A stretch of 37,718 bases of DNA from Mastigamoeba balamuthi (lineage: Eukaryota > Evosea > Mastigamoebida > Mastigamoebidae): contig CACRSC010001925.1 of NCBI GenBank assembly GCA_902651635.1, positions 511,242-548,959 on the forward strand, read 5' to 3'. Below, piece after piece: positions 9,901 through 19,604 of the stretch (its first letter is position 1; every line of letters starts with the position of its first letter). Below the pieces are notes generated by a model. The model was not told the origin of the DNA and made no database searches. It saw nothing but the letters and a program-made list of their open reading frames with translations. The position numbers and the translations under genes are program-made.

Positions 9901-12359
9901 CCCAGCTCGGCGAGGATCTGCTGCGCCTGCGGGTCGCCGGCCGTCGCGGCCAGCAGGTGCGTCACGCGCGTCGCCTGCTCGCCCATCGTCGTCAGCGCCT
10001 CCTTGGCCTTGTCCAGCGCCGCAGGGTCCTTGAGCGACAGCAGCTCCGCCGCGTGGCACATGTCCTGGATCGCCGACTCGATGTTCTTGGCTGCGCACGA
10101 AGGGGGAGACGCGGAACCAGTGAGGAGGGCCGCTCAGTGCACTTATTTCCCACGGAAAATCACTCAAAATCAGAACAGTCATGGGGAAAATGCAATGAAA
10201 AGACAGAAAAACTTCACAGGCACTGGTTCTGGAATCACTTGCATGTGATTCCCGAGTAATCGCGGCGCGGATTTTCGGAATCTGTCTGGGAGGGTGGGGG
10301 CGCGTACAGAGCTCCATGAGGAGGCGCTGGGCCTCGATGGGGTTGGCGTCGAGGGCGCGGGCAGAGCACGCGACGGCGGCGAGGGCCGCGCGGGCGTAGA
10401 AGAGCTCCGGGTTGAAGAGCTCGGCGTCGCCGGCCTTGCCCGCCATCGCCCTCTGCGCCGCCTCCGAGTTGAGCAGCTTGAGCAGCGCGTCGGTCGCCTC
10501 CTTGCAGACGAACAGCAGGTTGTCCTCGCCCGACAGGCTCTGTATCCCCGCGCCGATGCCCGCTGCGTAGGCGGCCCTGCGCAGAGTGGGTCAGTGACGT
10601 GGCGCAGGCAAATCGTAATTCTCGAAACGGGAGTGACGTGGCGCAGGCAAAATTCCCCGGGGGTGGGCTCACTGGTAGGCGCTCTGGAGCTGCTGGATCT
10701 GGGCGCCGAGCTCGCGGAGGGCGTGGCCCATCTTCTCCTTGTCGCCGCTGAGGACGTCGCTCATGGTGACGGCGAGGGCGTTGGCGATCTCTGCGAGCAT
10801 GCGCGGGGCGTCCATCTTGCCGAGGGAGCTGCTCTCGCCGACGCCCTGCTGGCCGTACTGCTGCAGCGCGTGCTCGATCATCTGGCGGACGTCCTGGAGC
10901 GTCGAGTGGATCGAGGCGCCCGTGGGGGCGGTCTTGGCGCCGCGGGCCGAGCGCATGGCGAGCATCTTGGCGGTGGCTGCGGCGTCGAACTCCTCGACGT
11001 CGGCGACGTCGAGCTCGTCGTCGCCGAGGACGACGCCCGTGTCGCGCTGCTTCTTGAGGATGAGGTCGATGTAGCCCGAGAGCAGCTTGCTGATGCGCTC
11101 GGCCTCCTTGGTGAAGACCATGTAGTAGTTGCCGCTGTGGTTGCCAAAGTCGAGCGTGAAGGCGCCCTCGCCGGCGGCCCAGCGCTTGATCATGCGCAGC
11201 GGCCAGTCCTGCAGGATCACCTTGTCGACGCTCATCTTGACCACCGAGCTGCGCGTGATGCCCAGCAGGCTGTCGGCCAGCTTCCGCTGCCCCGCCACCT
11301 TCTCCTGCACCTTGAACACCGTGATGCCGAACGTCTTGAGCTGCCGCGTCAGCTGTATGTACCTGTACTTGCCGTTGATGTCCGACCTGCCGTGCCACAC
11401 ATGTGTCAGTCCTGCCCTCTCTCTCTCCCCCTCTGCCTATCTCCCTCTCCCTCTCTCTACCTCCCCCTTTCCCTCCCGTACATCTTGGCGTGGTGCTTCC
11501 ACTCGTTGATGACGGGCTTCTCCCACGCCTTGGCCTTGGCAGTGTACTGAGGGGGCAGGTCTGCAGGGCGTAAGCTGCTGAGGGAGCTGTTGGAGAGGAC
11601 GCACAGAGGGTGAGGTCGAGGTTGTGGCCGGGGACGTAGTCGCCCTTGTCGATCTGGAGCTGGAGGGCGGTGAGCGGGACGATCTCGTCGGCGGTGCAGG
11701 GCATCGAGCCCGAGACGATGCCCTCCTTGCACTCGGAGTAGATGAGGTGCAGCTGCTGCGGGTCCTCCTTGTCGACGTTGCCGTCGCTCATGAAGAACTT
11801 CTTGCGCAGGCGCACCAGCTGGGCCCCGCGCAGCTGCTCGATGACGGCGCTGCCCGTCTCGAGCCACTCGCTGTTCTCCAGCTGCAGCCCGAACTCGTCC
11901 GTGATCTTGATGCCCAGCTTCTCCGAGACCATCTTGGTCGCCGTGTCCGGGTCCCCCGACACGTCCATCATCATCGTCTTGATCGTCCCGTCCACCAGCT
12001 TCACCTTGATCGGCTGTGCCGCAGGCGAGAGGGTTTCGGTTAGCGCTGGCTGGCGGTTTGAATTTGCTGGACTGCTGCCGCTTAACGAGCGCGTTTGGCG
12101 GACGGACCTGCATCTTGGGGCGGATCTCGAGGACCTGCTCCTGGTTGTTGAGGCCATAGGCGGAGAGGAGCTTCTCCGGGTAGAGCATGCGGTTCTGCTC
12201 GGGGAGGAAGAGGAAGTGCTCGGCCTGCTGCGAGATCTCCGACTTGCTCTTGATCACGACGATCGCCTTGGACACGGTCAGGTCCTCGTCCACGCGGATC
12301 GTCTTGATCGAGTTCGCCTGCTCGACGATGGTGATCTTCAACGTTACCTCCTTGCCCAT
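6970..12359 (-). CDS. Talin (FERM, helical rod, I/LWEQ actin-binding module, proline-rich tail; 1560 aa)
   Basis: Talin links membrane adhesion receptors to F-actin. Exons 12359..12108, 12013..11605, 11560..11482, 11386..10673, 10576..10308, 10090..9202 and 9040..6970 sum to 1561 codons in frame. F0 occupies residues 1-84, with F1/F2 to about 250. F3 follows, with LTRQLKTFGITVF, LLGITRSSVV, IKRWAAGEGAFTLDFG and YIDLILKKQ, a very close match to the talin PTB-like lobe. A helical rod runs from about 400 to 1180. The I/LWEQ (THATCH) region at about 1180-1350 has KWEQGLVSAAKAVAGS, LIAAAKTVAANSAQV and a terminal dimerising helix LEKQIADAYVELARMRKERY. The last 200 residues are Pro-rich with four ADAPHVSPRG repeats. 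At 1560 aa it is far shorter than the usual ~2500, so rod bundles are missing, and there is no villin headpiece. Confidence 0.93.
7255..7450 (-). repeat. In-frame minisatellite encoding the talin tail repeats
   Basis: About four tandem units of roughly 50 bases (cgacacgtgcggcgcgtccgcag and variants on the plus strand) encode ADAPHVSPRG separated by PPP or PPPP. Units differ by single codons, as expected of a length-variable coding minisatellite. Confidence 0.75.
9045..9092 (+). other. tRNA-derived fragment inside talin intron 6
   Basis: The plus strand, antisense to talin, contains TGTGGCGCAGG, like a pol III A box, and a perfect B box GGTTCGAATCC (9071-9081), followed by GGCGGAGGCC as in a tRNA 3' acceptor arm, then an A-rich run. 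The anticodon arm is missing and no 5' acceptor partner (GCCTCCG) lies beside it. It is therefore a relic or SINE-like head rather than a working tRNA gene. Confidence 0.5.
9106..9180. repeat. 7-bp microsatellite (agtataa/agtatac)n in talin intron 6
   Basis: About three copies of agtataa are followed by about five of agtatac and imperfect agtag units. The array lies directly downstream of the tRNA-like fragment, giving head-plus-simple-repeat-tail architecture. Confidence 0.85.
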
Positions 12360-12625
12360 CTTCGTGCCACGGTCGGCGCCGCCGCTCTCCGCACTCTGTC
12401 TTTTGCGCGCGGCGGTTGTACCGGCTTTTAATTCTCTTCAACCCCAGATTCACGGCCCCGGTTGGAATCGGCGGGAGAAGATAAGGGTATCTCCGAGTGA
12501 CGTTGATCGGCTGACATCAACAGCGCCCGGCTCTGTGCTTTGGCGCTAAGGAAAACAACCAACAAACCCCCGGGTGTCTCCCCTACGCGGCGCGATCCAT
12601 CACACCGCACCCACCAATCCCTCAG
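12360..12625. promoter_or_regulatory. Divergent promoter between talin and CCT3
   Basis: Talin and CCT3 start back to back with 266 bases between their start codons. No classical TATA element is clear. The region is moderately GC-rich and must hold both promoters. Confidence 0.5.
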
Positions 12626-14725
12626 ATGCAGGCACCTGTTGTTGTCCTCAGTCCGTACCACCACCCCTCCCACCCCCTTCCCTCCCGTTGGTCGCTCCGG
12701 GCGCCGAGTCTGTGAACGGCCTCCCCCTTTTCGCGCGCTAACGCGAGGTGTTTTCCTTCCCTTTCCACAGACACGCGCACGAAGCGCGAGACCGGTCGCG
12801 AGGCCCAGCAGGGCAACATCCTCGCCGCTAAGGTGCGCAAGACCCGCCGGCGACGGGGCGCGCGAGCGCCTGCGCCACGTCCTCCCATTTACGTTGCACT
12901 GAGGATATTTTTGCGGCGATAAAAGACCGTGGCGGATGTTATCAGGACGTGCCTCGGCCCCAAGTCGATGCTGAAGATGGTCCTCGACCCGATGGGCGGC
13001 ATCGCGCTGACCAACGACGGCAACGCGATCCTGCGCGAGATCGACGTGACGCACCCCGCGGCCAAGAGCATGATCGAGCTCAGCCGCGCACAGGACGAGA
13101 ACGTCGGCGACGGCACCACCTCGGTCGTCATCCTCGGTACGCGCGGCCCTCTGTGGCGCACACGCACGCACGCAACCCACGGAATCTTTTGTTGATATTT
13201 TGCTCCTCTGTCTGTCGTGGATGTGATGTGGCGTGACAACAACAACCAGCCGGCGAGGCGCTGCAGCTGGCCGAGCCCTGCCTGATGAGGAACCTGCACC
13301 CGACCGTCATCATCTCGGCGTACTTCAAGGCCCTCGAGGACGCGCTCGAGGCGCTGGACAAGTGCGCGGTGAAGATCGACCTGAGCAACAGGGCCGAGGC
13401 CATGAAGGTGGTCTCGAGCTGCATCGGGACCAAGTTCATCGGCCAGTGGAGCGAGCAGATGTGCAACCTGGCGCTCGACGCTGTCCAGATTGTCAGTGTC
13501 ACAGACTCTGCCGCCCGCACCGACGTGGACCTCAAGAAGTACGCCCGCATCGAGAAGGTACGCCCGCCCCCATATCAATTCCAAGAAACCAGACTGCATC
13601 GTAATTCTCCGGGGAGAGCCACAGCCACGGAAAATATACACACAATTAACTTGTGGTGACGTGGCGGGCCGGCAGATTCCGGGCGGCGATATCACAGACT
13701 GCCGGGTGGTCAAGGGCGTGGTGCTGAACAAGGACGTGACGCACTGCAAGATGCGGAGGCGGATCGAGAACCCGCGTGTGGTGCTGCTGGACTGCCCGCT
13801 CGAGTACAAGAAGGGCGAGAGCCAGACGAACGTGGAGTGCCTCAAGCCCGAGGACTTTGCGCGGCTGCTGAAGATGGAGGAGGAGTCTGTGGAGGCCATG
13901 TGCAACGCGATCATCAGGCTCAAGCCGGACCTGGTGTGCACGGAGAAGGGCATCTCGGACCTGGCGCAGCACTACTTCATGAAGGCCAACGTGACGGCGC
14001 TGCGGAGGCTGAAGAAGACGGACAGCAACCGGCTGGCGCGGGTGACGGGGGCGACGGTGGTGCACAGGCCCGAGGAGCTGCTGGAGAGCGACGTGGGGAC
14101 GGGGTGCGCGGTCTTTGAGGTGCAGAAGATCGGGGACGAGTACTACTCGTTCATCCACGAGGCGCGCGAGCCGCGGGCGTGCACGGTGCTGCTGCGCGGG
14201 GCCAACAAGGACGTGCTGAACGAGGTCGAGCGCAACCTGTGGGACGCCATGAGCGTCGCGCGCAACATCGTCTACGACGCGCGCCTGGTGCCCGGGGGCG
14301 GCGCCAGCGAGATGGCCGTCAGCCACGCGCTGACGCAGAGGGCCAAGGCGGTCGAGGGCGTCAAGCAGGTGCCCTACCGCAACGTCGCCATCGCGCTCGA
14401 GGTCATCCCGCGCACGCTGGCGCAGAACTGCGGCACCGACGTCGTGCGGCTGCTGACGGAGCTGCGCGCCAAGCACGCGCAGGCGCCCGAGGCCAACAGG
14501 TCCTGGGGCATCGACGGCAACAAGGGCTGCATCGCCGACATGAAGGAGGTCGGCATCTGGGAGCCCTACGAGGTCAAGTCCCAGACGATCAAGGCCGCCA
14601 TCGAGGCCGCCTGCCTCCTGCTCCGCGTCGACGACATTGTCTCGGGCACCTCCAAGAAGAAGGGCGGCGACGCCGCCGGCCAGGCCACCGAGGCGCAGGC
14701 CGAGGCCATGGAGGCCAGGGACTGA
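12626..14725 (+). CDS. CCT3: T-complex protein 1 subunit gamma (CCT3), five exons, 551 aa
   Basis: Gamma subunit of the cytosolic TRiC/CCT ring that folds actin and tubulin using ATP. Exons 12626..12650, 12771..12832, 12926..13136, 13250..13557 and 13676..14725 sum to 552 codons. Exon 1 is only 25 bases (MQAPVVVL plus one base) and is supported by the join NTRTKRETGREAQQGNILAAK. Group II chaperonin motifs are intact: IRTCLGPKSM, LTNDGNAILREI, GDGTTSVVILAGE (nucleotide binding and catalytic Asp), EYKKGESQT, TEKGISDLAQHY, LVPGGGASEM, NCGTDVVRLLTELRAKH and DDIVSG. The DITDCRVVKGVVLNKDVTH segment and KKYARIEKIPGG are gamma-type. Length matches the family (about 545-555). Confidence 0.97.
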
Positions 14726-14776
14726 GGACGAGCCCCGCTCCAGCCCCCCCGGGGTCAGAGTGGGCCGGTGGCCCCC

Positions 14777-15125
14777 GCCGCCTCGCCCGCTCCCACCTTA
14801 CACGGCGCATTACCATCAGACAACAACGCACTCCCGTTCACAACTGTGGCTTTGGTTGCCGTTGCTTGCACTCGCCTCGCAACGCACTCCCCGTTCACAA
14901 CTGTGGGCTGCTGCCGCCGCCTCCTTGACAGCTTACCACTCGCCTCAGCCCCGCTGGCCGCTGCTGCCTCGCCCGCTCCCACCTGACGCATCGCAATACC
15001 AACAGACAGCAACGCACTCCCGAATTCTCAACTGTGGCTTCGGTCTCGTTGCTTGCTCTCATCTCACAACGCACTCCCGTTCACAACTGTGGCCGCTGCT
15101 GCCTCGCCTCGCTCGCTCCCACCCT
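14777..15125. repeat. Degenerate interspersed tandem repeat between CCT3 and the next gene
   Basis: Four copies of gcactcccgttcacaactgtgg (near 14828, 14884, 15012 and 15070; the third has an internal change to gaattctcaa) alternate with three copies of gcctcgcccgctcccacc (near 14780, 14967 and 15100). The order suggests an original compound unit of about 130-190 bases that duplicated unevenly. No gene is seen here. Confidence 0.75.
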
Positions 15126-15208
15126 GGCACGAACGAGGCCAGCAGACTTGGTGTGGCTGCCTGCTGCTGTCCAAGTGCTGCTGGCTGTCTGCTCTGCTGG
15201 TGGCTCGC

Positions 15209-15851
15209 TCACAGGTGGCGCACGTCGATGACCATCTTGCGCAGAGGGACGCCGTGGGCCGACCTTGCGGTCGCCACCTCGACGGAGCACATCCAGAACC
15301 CCGGCGGGATGGCCACCTCGAGCCCCCGCACCCTCTGCATCCGGTGTACGAAGAACTGCTCCAATTCAATTGCGCGGGCGGCGAATCAGCGAGGGCGAAG
15401 GCAATAAGACAGGACACCACACGCGCCTCGATCTCGGCGAGGGTGGCGTGCCCGATCATGAACGTGGTGTCGTGGAAGCAGCGCCACAGCAGGCCCGGCT
15501 GCAGCGCCCCGTTCTCCACCAGGTGAACATCGAGTTTGCTCCAGAGAGCCGACGCTGTAGCAATTCGAGTTCGATGCACCACACCGAGGGGTCCGTACCG
15601 ATGCCCCATACGTCGGGGACGCCAGGGTTCTTCTCAACGATGGTCTGCGCGTATGCGATGACGACGACGCGGAGATCGACGGTTGAGCTCAGCGTGTGGC
15701 GCAGTTCGGCGAGGGTCCCCTCCGTACGGACGGCGTCCATCATGTCGAAGACCCATCCATGGTGCTCACCGCTGCGCTCGGGGTTGTGGCCGTGGGCTAC
15801 GAACTCGGCCACGAGGGCCTCCCCGCTGTGAAACTGTATTATCTCAGCCAT
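15209..15851 (-). CDS. Uncharacterised protein (three exons, 178 aa)
   Basis: I do not recognise the family. Exons 15851..15599, 15554..15418 and 15355..15209 sum to 179 codons. The protein starts MAEIIQFHSGEALVAEF, continues through VVVIAYAQTIVEKNPGV and LLWRCFHDTTFMIGHATLAEIEARV, and ends KMVIDVRHL. It is soluble, mixed alpha/beta in appearance, with no signal peptide or membrane segment. The frame change near 15,580 is explained by a 44-base intron with donor GTACGG, common in this contig, and acceptor TACAG, so no frameshift need be invoked. The second intron's boundaries (donor GTGTCC, acceptor GCAG) are less certain. It is convergent with CCT3. Confidence 0.6.
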
Positions 15852-16035
15852 TCACCTTGCAATTGACTTCAGAGCAATCACTGGCGAACAAATGACGATT
15901 CACAGACAGAGGGATCCTTGCGACGAGATAGCATATCGGGCTCCCTTGCGCACCAATCAATTGGCTTCAGGAGGCAAACAATAATGGGGCTGATTGGGGT
16001 CCTGGACTGCGGTACTGCGAACAGTGGGGAGGGCA

Positions 16036-16113
16036 TCATTTCCAGAGAGGAAGTCTGGCGTCCTGCCGTTGGACCATCTCCCGCCCGAGGGCCGGAGAGA
16101 GGGAGTCGAACCC
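16036..16113 (-). tRNA. Putative circularly permuted tRNA gene, copy 1 (anticodon UCC, Gly?)
   Basis: On the minus strand the 3' part (T arm GGG-TTCGACT-CCCTC and acceptor TCTCCGG, 16113..16092) precedes the 5' part (16083..16036). The 5' part has acceptor CGGGAGA, D arm GTCC/GGAC, anticodon arm CCAGA-CTTCCTC-TCTGG and variable bases AAATGA. Joining the end of the 5' part to the start of the 3' part completes the T stem as GAGGG/CCCTC. The acceptor pairs except for one G-G mismatch at 2-71. U33 is present and the anticodon would be UCC (glycine). GGGC upstream of the T arm and GCCC downstream of the 5' part can pair to bring the ends together, as in a permuted precursor. A pseudogene is also possible. 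Confidence 0.5.
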
Positions 16114-16469
16114 CGAAGCCCACTCACCGGTCAATTTGAGGGATATTCCGGTGCCCCGGCAGTGCAAGCGACCATTCGAGCAGCCCCAGAACGTTTATCT
16201 CAATCGTGCGGCAATAAACCGCGTAAATTGCCCTTCTCCTCAGCACTTATGGGCACCTCGAATAGTGATCCTCCAGAGGCCAGCCAACCTTCGGCCCACA
16301 CCCAACCTCTTCCTGTATCCGCTCGGTTCTCCTTCGGTCGTCGCCATCGCCGACGAACCCAAAAAATGAAAGCGGTTAGCGAATCTGAGCGAATCCGGCC
16401 GCGTGGCCAACAAAGACAGGGCTGATTGGGGTCCTGCACCGCGAATACTGCAGAGCAGCAGGGAGGGCA

Positions 16470-16547
16470 TCGTTTCCAGATCCGAGGTCTGGCGTCCTTC
16501 CGCTGGACCACCTCCCGCCCGGGGGCAGGAGAGAGGGAGTCGAACCC
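16470..16547 (-). tRNA. Putative circularly permuted tRNA gene, copy 2 (anticodon loop CCTCGGA)
   Basis: Same order as copy 1: 3' part 16547..16526, 5' part 16517..16470. All seven acceptor positions pair (two as G-T): CGGGAGG with TCTCCTG. D stem GTCC/GGAC, anticodon stem CCAGA/TCTGG and rebuilt T stem GAGGG/CCCTC are all perfect. The anticodon loop is CCTCGGA, so position 33 is C rather than U and positions 34-36 would be UCG. That is unusual for a working tRNA and suggests decay or a shifted function. The intervening stretch lets the two acceptor halves form a 10-bp hairpin. Flanking GGGGC/GCCCT can pair. Confidence 0.45.
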
Positions 16548-16620
16548 TTAAGCCCCACACACCGGCAAGACGCGAGATGCCGGTGCCCCAGCAGTGCACT
16601 TGACCATTGGAGCAGCCCGC

Positions 16621-17103
16621 AGTAGATTTTCCCACGGATCTCCCAGGCCAAAGACAGAAAAACGACAACTGCAGCCCCACTTATGGGCCTCACGCCCCCC
16701 CGTCGAGGATGACTCATTGGAGCGCACGGCGCTGTCACAGTGGTGTTGGCGTGTGGGCCACCACAGGCGGAGGGTGTGCTGGGCGCCGTCGACGACGACC
16801 ACGAGGGTCGCTGACGGGGCAAGCGGCTGCGCAGCACCAGAGGGCGAGCGTCGCCAGCAGAGCTGCCTGGCGTTCCCTGCATTGCGGTGCAGTCACCGCG
16901 GGCTCCTTTTGCTTCATTGAGGCGTGGCTGCCCTCGGGCATTCGTCGACAGCAGAGCTGCCTGGTGCTCCCTGCGATGTGGTGCAGTCCCGCAACTGCCT
17001 TTCAATGGCGGCTACTGCAGGAAAAACCGCAGAGTCGAGCGGTGTCGGTCGGTACAACTACAAGCCATCGGTCCGCGTTGGCCTCTTCGCTCCGTGCGCA
17101 GTC
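16621..17103. repeat. Intergenic stretch with a 40-bp direct repeat (16855-16894 and 16949-16988)
   Basis: The block cagcagagctgcctgg.g.tccctgc (with a conserved tail ggtgcagtc) occurs twice, 94 bases apart, with about five differences. Otherwise no gene or RNA is seen between the tRNA-like element and the RhoGEF stop. Confidence 0.6.
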
Positions 17104-19413
17104 TCAGATGAACGTGTCGCCCTTGATGCGGGCCTCCTGCTTGATCTTGCGCTGCGACTTGGACCTCCCCGGCAGCGCCGCCCTGCCGCCCGCGGGCACC
17201 GCAGCCGCGTCGCCGTACCCGTCCTCGCCGGCCTCCGCGTCCTCGCCCAGCAGCAGCGGGTGCGCCGGCAGCGCAGGCGCGGCGGCTGGCGGGCCCGCGC
17301 TGACCGAGCGGACCCGCCTGTGCTGGTCGATGACCCTGCGGATCTGCGGCGACGCCCCCGCCAGCGCGCTGGCCGGCTCCGGGTCCTGCGCGGGCTGCCT
17401 GGGGGCCGTCCTGGGCCGCTGCTGCAGCCCCTCGGCGGCCTCGAGCGTGACTGTGGCCCGCTCGGCGATCGTCAGCCCGACGTCGACCTTGTTGGCCGGC
17501 AGCGAGGGCCGCTTGGCGCCCTCGGACAGCCGCGTGGGGCCGTCCGCGCTGCCTTCGGCCCCCGCGCCCTCGCAGCGCCCGCAAGGCCCCCGCAAGAGGT
17601 CGCTCTCGCTCGCCGTCATGCCCGGCTGCTCGTCGCGCAGCTGCGCCAGCCTCGGGCCGTCCCCCTCTGGCGCCGAGGGGTCTCGCTTCTTTCGCTTCTC
17701 CTTGAGGTCCTTGTACTGCCCGCCGCCGTCGCCGGGTGAGTGCGTGGCGTGGGCGCCGGGGGTCGCCGTGCCTTGAGCTGGCAGGACTTGAGCGAGCCGT
17801 CGACGGCGGTGCGCAGGCTGTCGGTCCAGAGCTTCTCGTCGTTCCTGCTGGCGAAGTAGAGCGTCGCCTCCTCGGCCATCTGCACGTTGGCCACGCGCAC
17901 CGACTCGGGCCCCGCGTCGAACAGCGACATGCCCTTGGTCGGCAGCGAGAACAGCTCCTGCCACTGGTCCCGCTTCTTGCACACCAGCACCACGTTGTCG
18001 AACACAAACGCCCAGTTGCCCTGCAAAAAACACGAAGAAAACCCGGTGAGACGCGTCCCGAAACGCGGCAAGGGGGGGAGAGGACCTTCTCGCGGAACTC
18101 GGGGTCCTCCTTGCTGGTGACGACGAGCTTGATCTTGCCCTCCTTGAGCAGCATGCTGCGCGAGGCCACGAGGTCGAGGGGCCGCGAGCGCCAGACGAGG
18201 CTCGGGAAGAGCTTCTCGGCCAGGAAGACGATCGTCGCCCGCTCGCGGGTGCGGGCGTTGATGGCGTCGAGGACCGCGTGGATGGCCTCGAGCGACCGCA
18301 CGAGGTTCTCGTGGTCCTTGTGCGACTCGTCCGTGTACTTGATGAGGTCCTTGAGGAACAGCGGGTACTTCATGATGCGCTGCGTGGGCTTGATCAGGAA
18401 CGCGCCCAGGTCCAGATTCTTCGCCTGCGGATTCCCGAACTGGATCTTCTGCATGTGACGTCAGGATTCGTCCCCTCTTCTTCTTCCCCCCCTCCCCTCG
18501 CAGCCACCGCGGGCGGCGCACCTCGACAGTCTCGCGGAACTTGCTGTTCTTCAGGGCAGTGTTGACTATTTCGGTGCCCTTGACCTGGTTCGAGCAGTAG
18601 TCGATGTACACCTTCATGAACGGAATCTGATTCCAGGAAAATAAGATATGAGAATCTGGAACGGGGAATATCTGCTGACCCGTCGGCGGAAGGCGGCGCC
18701 GATCCGCTGCTCCGGGGCTGGGAGGTCCCTGTCCTTGGCCAGGGCCCCAGCCAGCTCCTTGGACATGAGGGCCAGCTGGGCCAGCGGACCGAACAGCACC
18801 TGCATCTCGCGCTGGCCCAGCACGCCCGCCCTCTCGATCTCCGCGTGCCACACGCTCTCGATGACGTCCAGGTCCCGCAGGTACTCCTGCTCCGTCGTCA
18901 GGATCTCCTCGACCAGCTTCTGCCTGTACGCCTCCCGCTCCCTCCGCTGCCTCGCTGCGGCCAGCGCCTCGCTGCCAGAGAGCGCAAGAGATTTGGCAAA
19001 TCCAACACAGGAAGATATCCGATATCCCAGGGGATGGAATCAGTTGATTCACGCAACACGAGATTCACTCGGGGGAGATACGCGGGGGAGGGGGAGGGGG
19101 CGCACCGCTCGCGGGCGAAGAAGGCCTCGATGGCGCCGTCGACGTCGGACTTGGCCCGGGCCACCGCCTCGTCGAACTCGCGCTCCTTCTGCGCGTCGAA
19201 CGCGTCGGCGGTGGCGACGAGAGACGCGATGACGTGGCGCAGCGACGACTTGAGGTCGGCGACGCGCTGCTGCTCCCTCCCGTGGTCCTTGTGCCTGTGC
19301 TCGGCGTCGGCGGGCGGCGGCGCGGGGGGCGGCGGGACGTCGGCGGCGGCGTCCTCGGGCGAGGCGGCGGTGAGCTTGCGCCGCATGAGCGCGCGCGCAG
19401 CTCCGCCGAACAT
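17104..19413 (-). CDS. RhoGEF with DH and PH domains (six exons, 642 aa)
   Basis: It exchanges GDP for GTP on Rho/Rac GTPases. Exons 19413..19106, 18971..18680, 18626..18522, 18448..18086, 18020..17772 and 17715..17104 sum to 643 codons. The ATG at 19413 (MFGGAARALMRRKL) is chosen over an upstream TTG. A Pro/Ala segment and a short coiled coil come first. The Dbl-homology domain (about 118-310) has LVEEILTTEQEYLRDL and FLIKPTQRIMKYPLFLKDLIKYT, the conserved helix that contacts the GTPase. The PH domain (about 320-440) ends in LWTDSLRTAV. The 200-residue tail is disordered with a basic stretch KSQRKIKQEARIKG. Intron 5 appears to be GC-AG (AAG|GCACGG). The target GTPase cannot be told from sequence. 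Confidence 0.9.
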
Positions 19414-19521
19414 TGCGGCCAATTAGGAATACGGAGATATCGCAGAAGAATCAGAACCAGGGGAGGGTCAGGCGTGCAGGAGCTCACCACACGGCTACGT
19501 GCTGAATAGTATTGATGTACA

Positions 19522-19604
19522 GACACCTTGGCCGAGCGGTCTAAGGCGATTGACTAGAAATCAATTCTCCCCTGGAGGCGTAGGTTCAAATCCTACAGGT
19601 GTCG
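19522..19604 (+). tRNA. tRNA-Ser (anticodon AGA), copy 1
   Basis: 83 bases with acceptor GACACCT/AGGTGTC, D arm, anticodon arm ATTGA-CTAGAAA-TCAAT, a class II variable arm TCTCCCCTGGAGG and T arm GTAGG-TTCAAAT-CCTAC. A pol III terminator TTTTT follows. Internal A and B boxes are intact. It sits at the border from GC-rich (left) to AT-rich (right) sequence. Confidence 0.97.

Larger units (their letters stand above)
16003..16620 (-). repeat. Two direct copies (16003-16200, 16422-16620) of a ~200-bp tRNA-like element
   Basis: The copies align along their whole length. On the minus strand each runs GGGCTGCTC.AATGGTC, then GGGGCACCGG with a variable 14-17 base loop and CCGGTG, then GGGTTCGACTCCCTCTCTCC, then GGGCGGGAG.TGGTCCA.CGG.AGGAC, then GATGCCCTCCC, then CAGGACCCCAATCAGCCC. 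The variable loops and scattered changes show the duplication is not recent, while tRNA-like arms are kept. Confidence 0.8.

Noticed and set aside
15520-15610. Frameshift in the 178-aa gene
   Set aside because: A 44-base intron with the contig's typical GTACGG donor restores the frame, so no error is needed.
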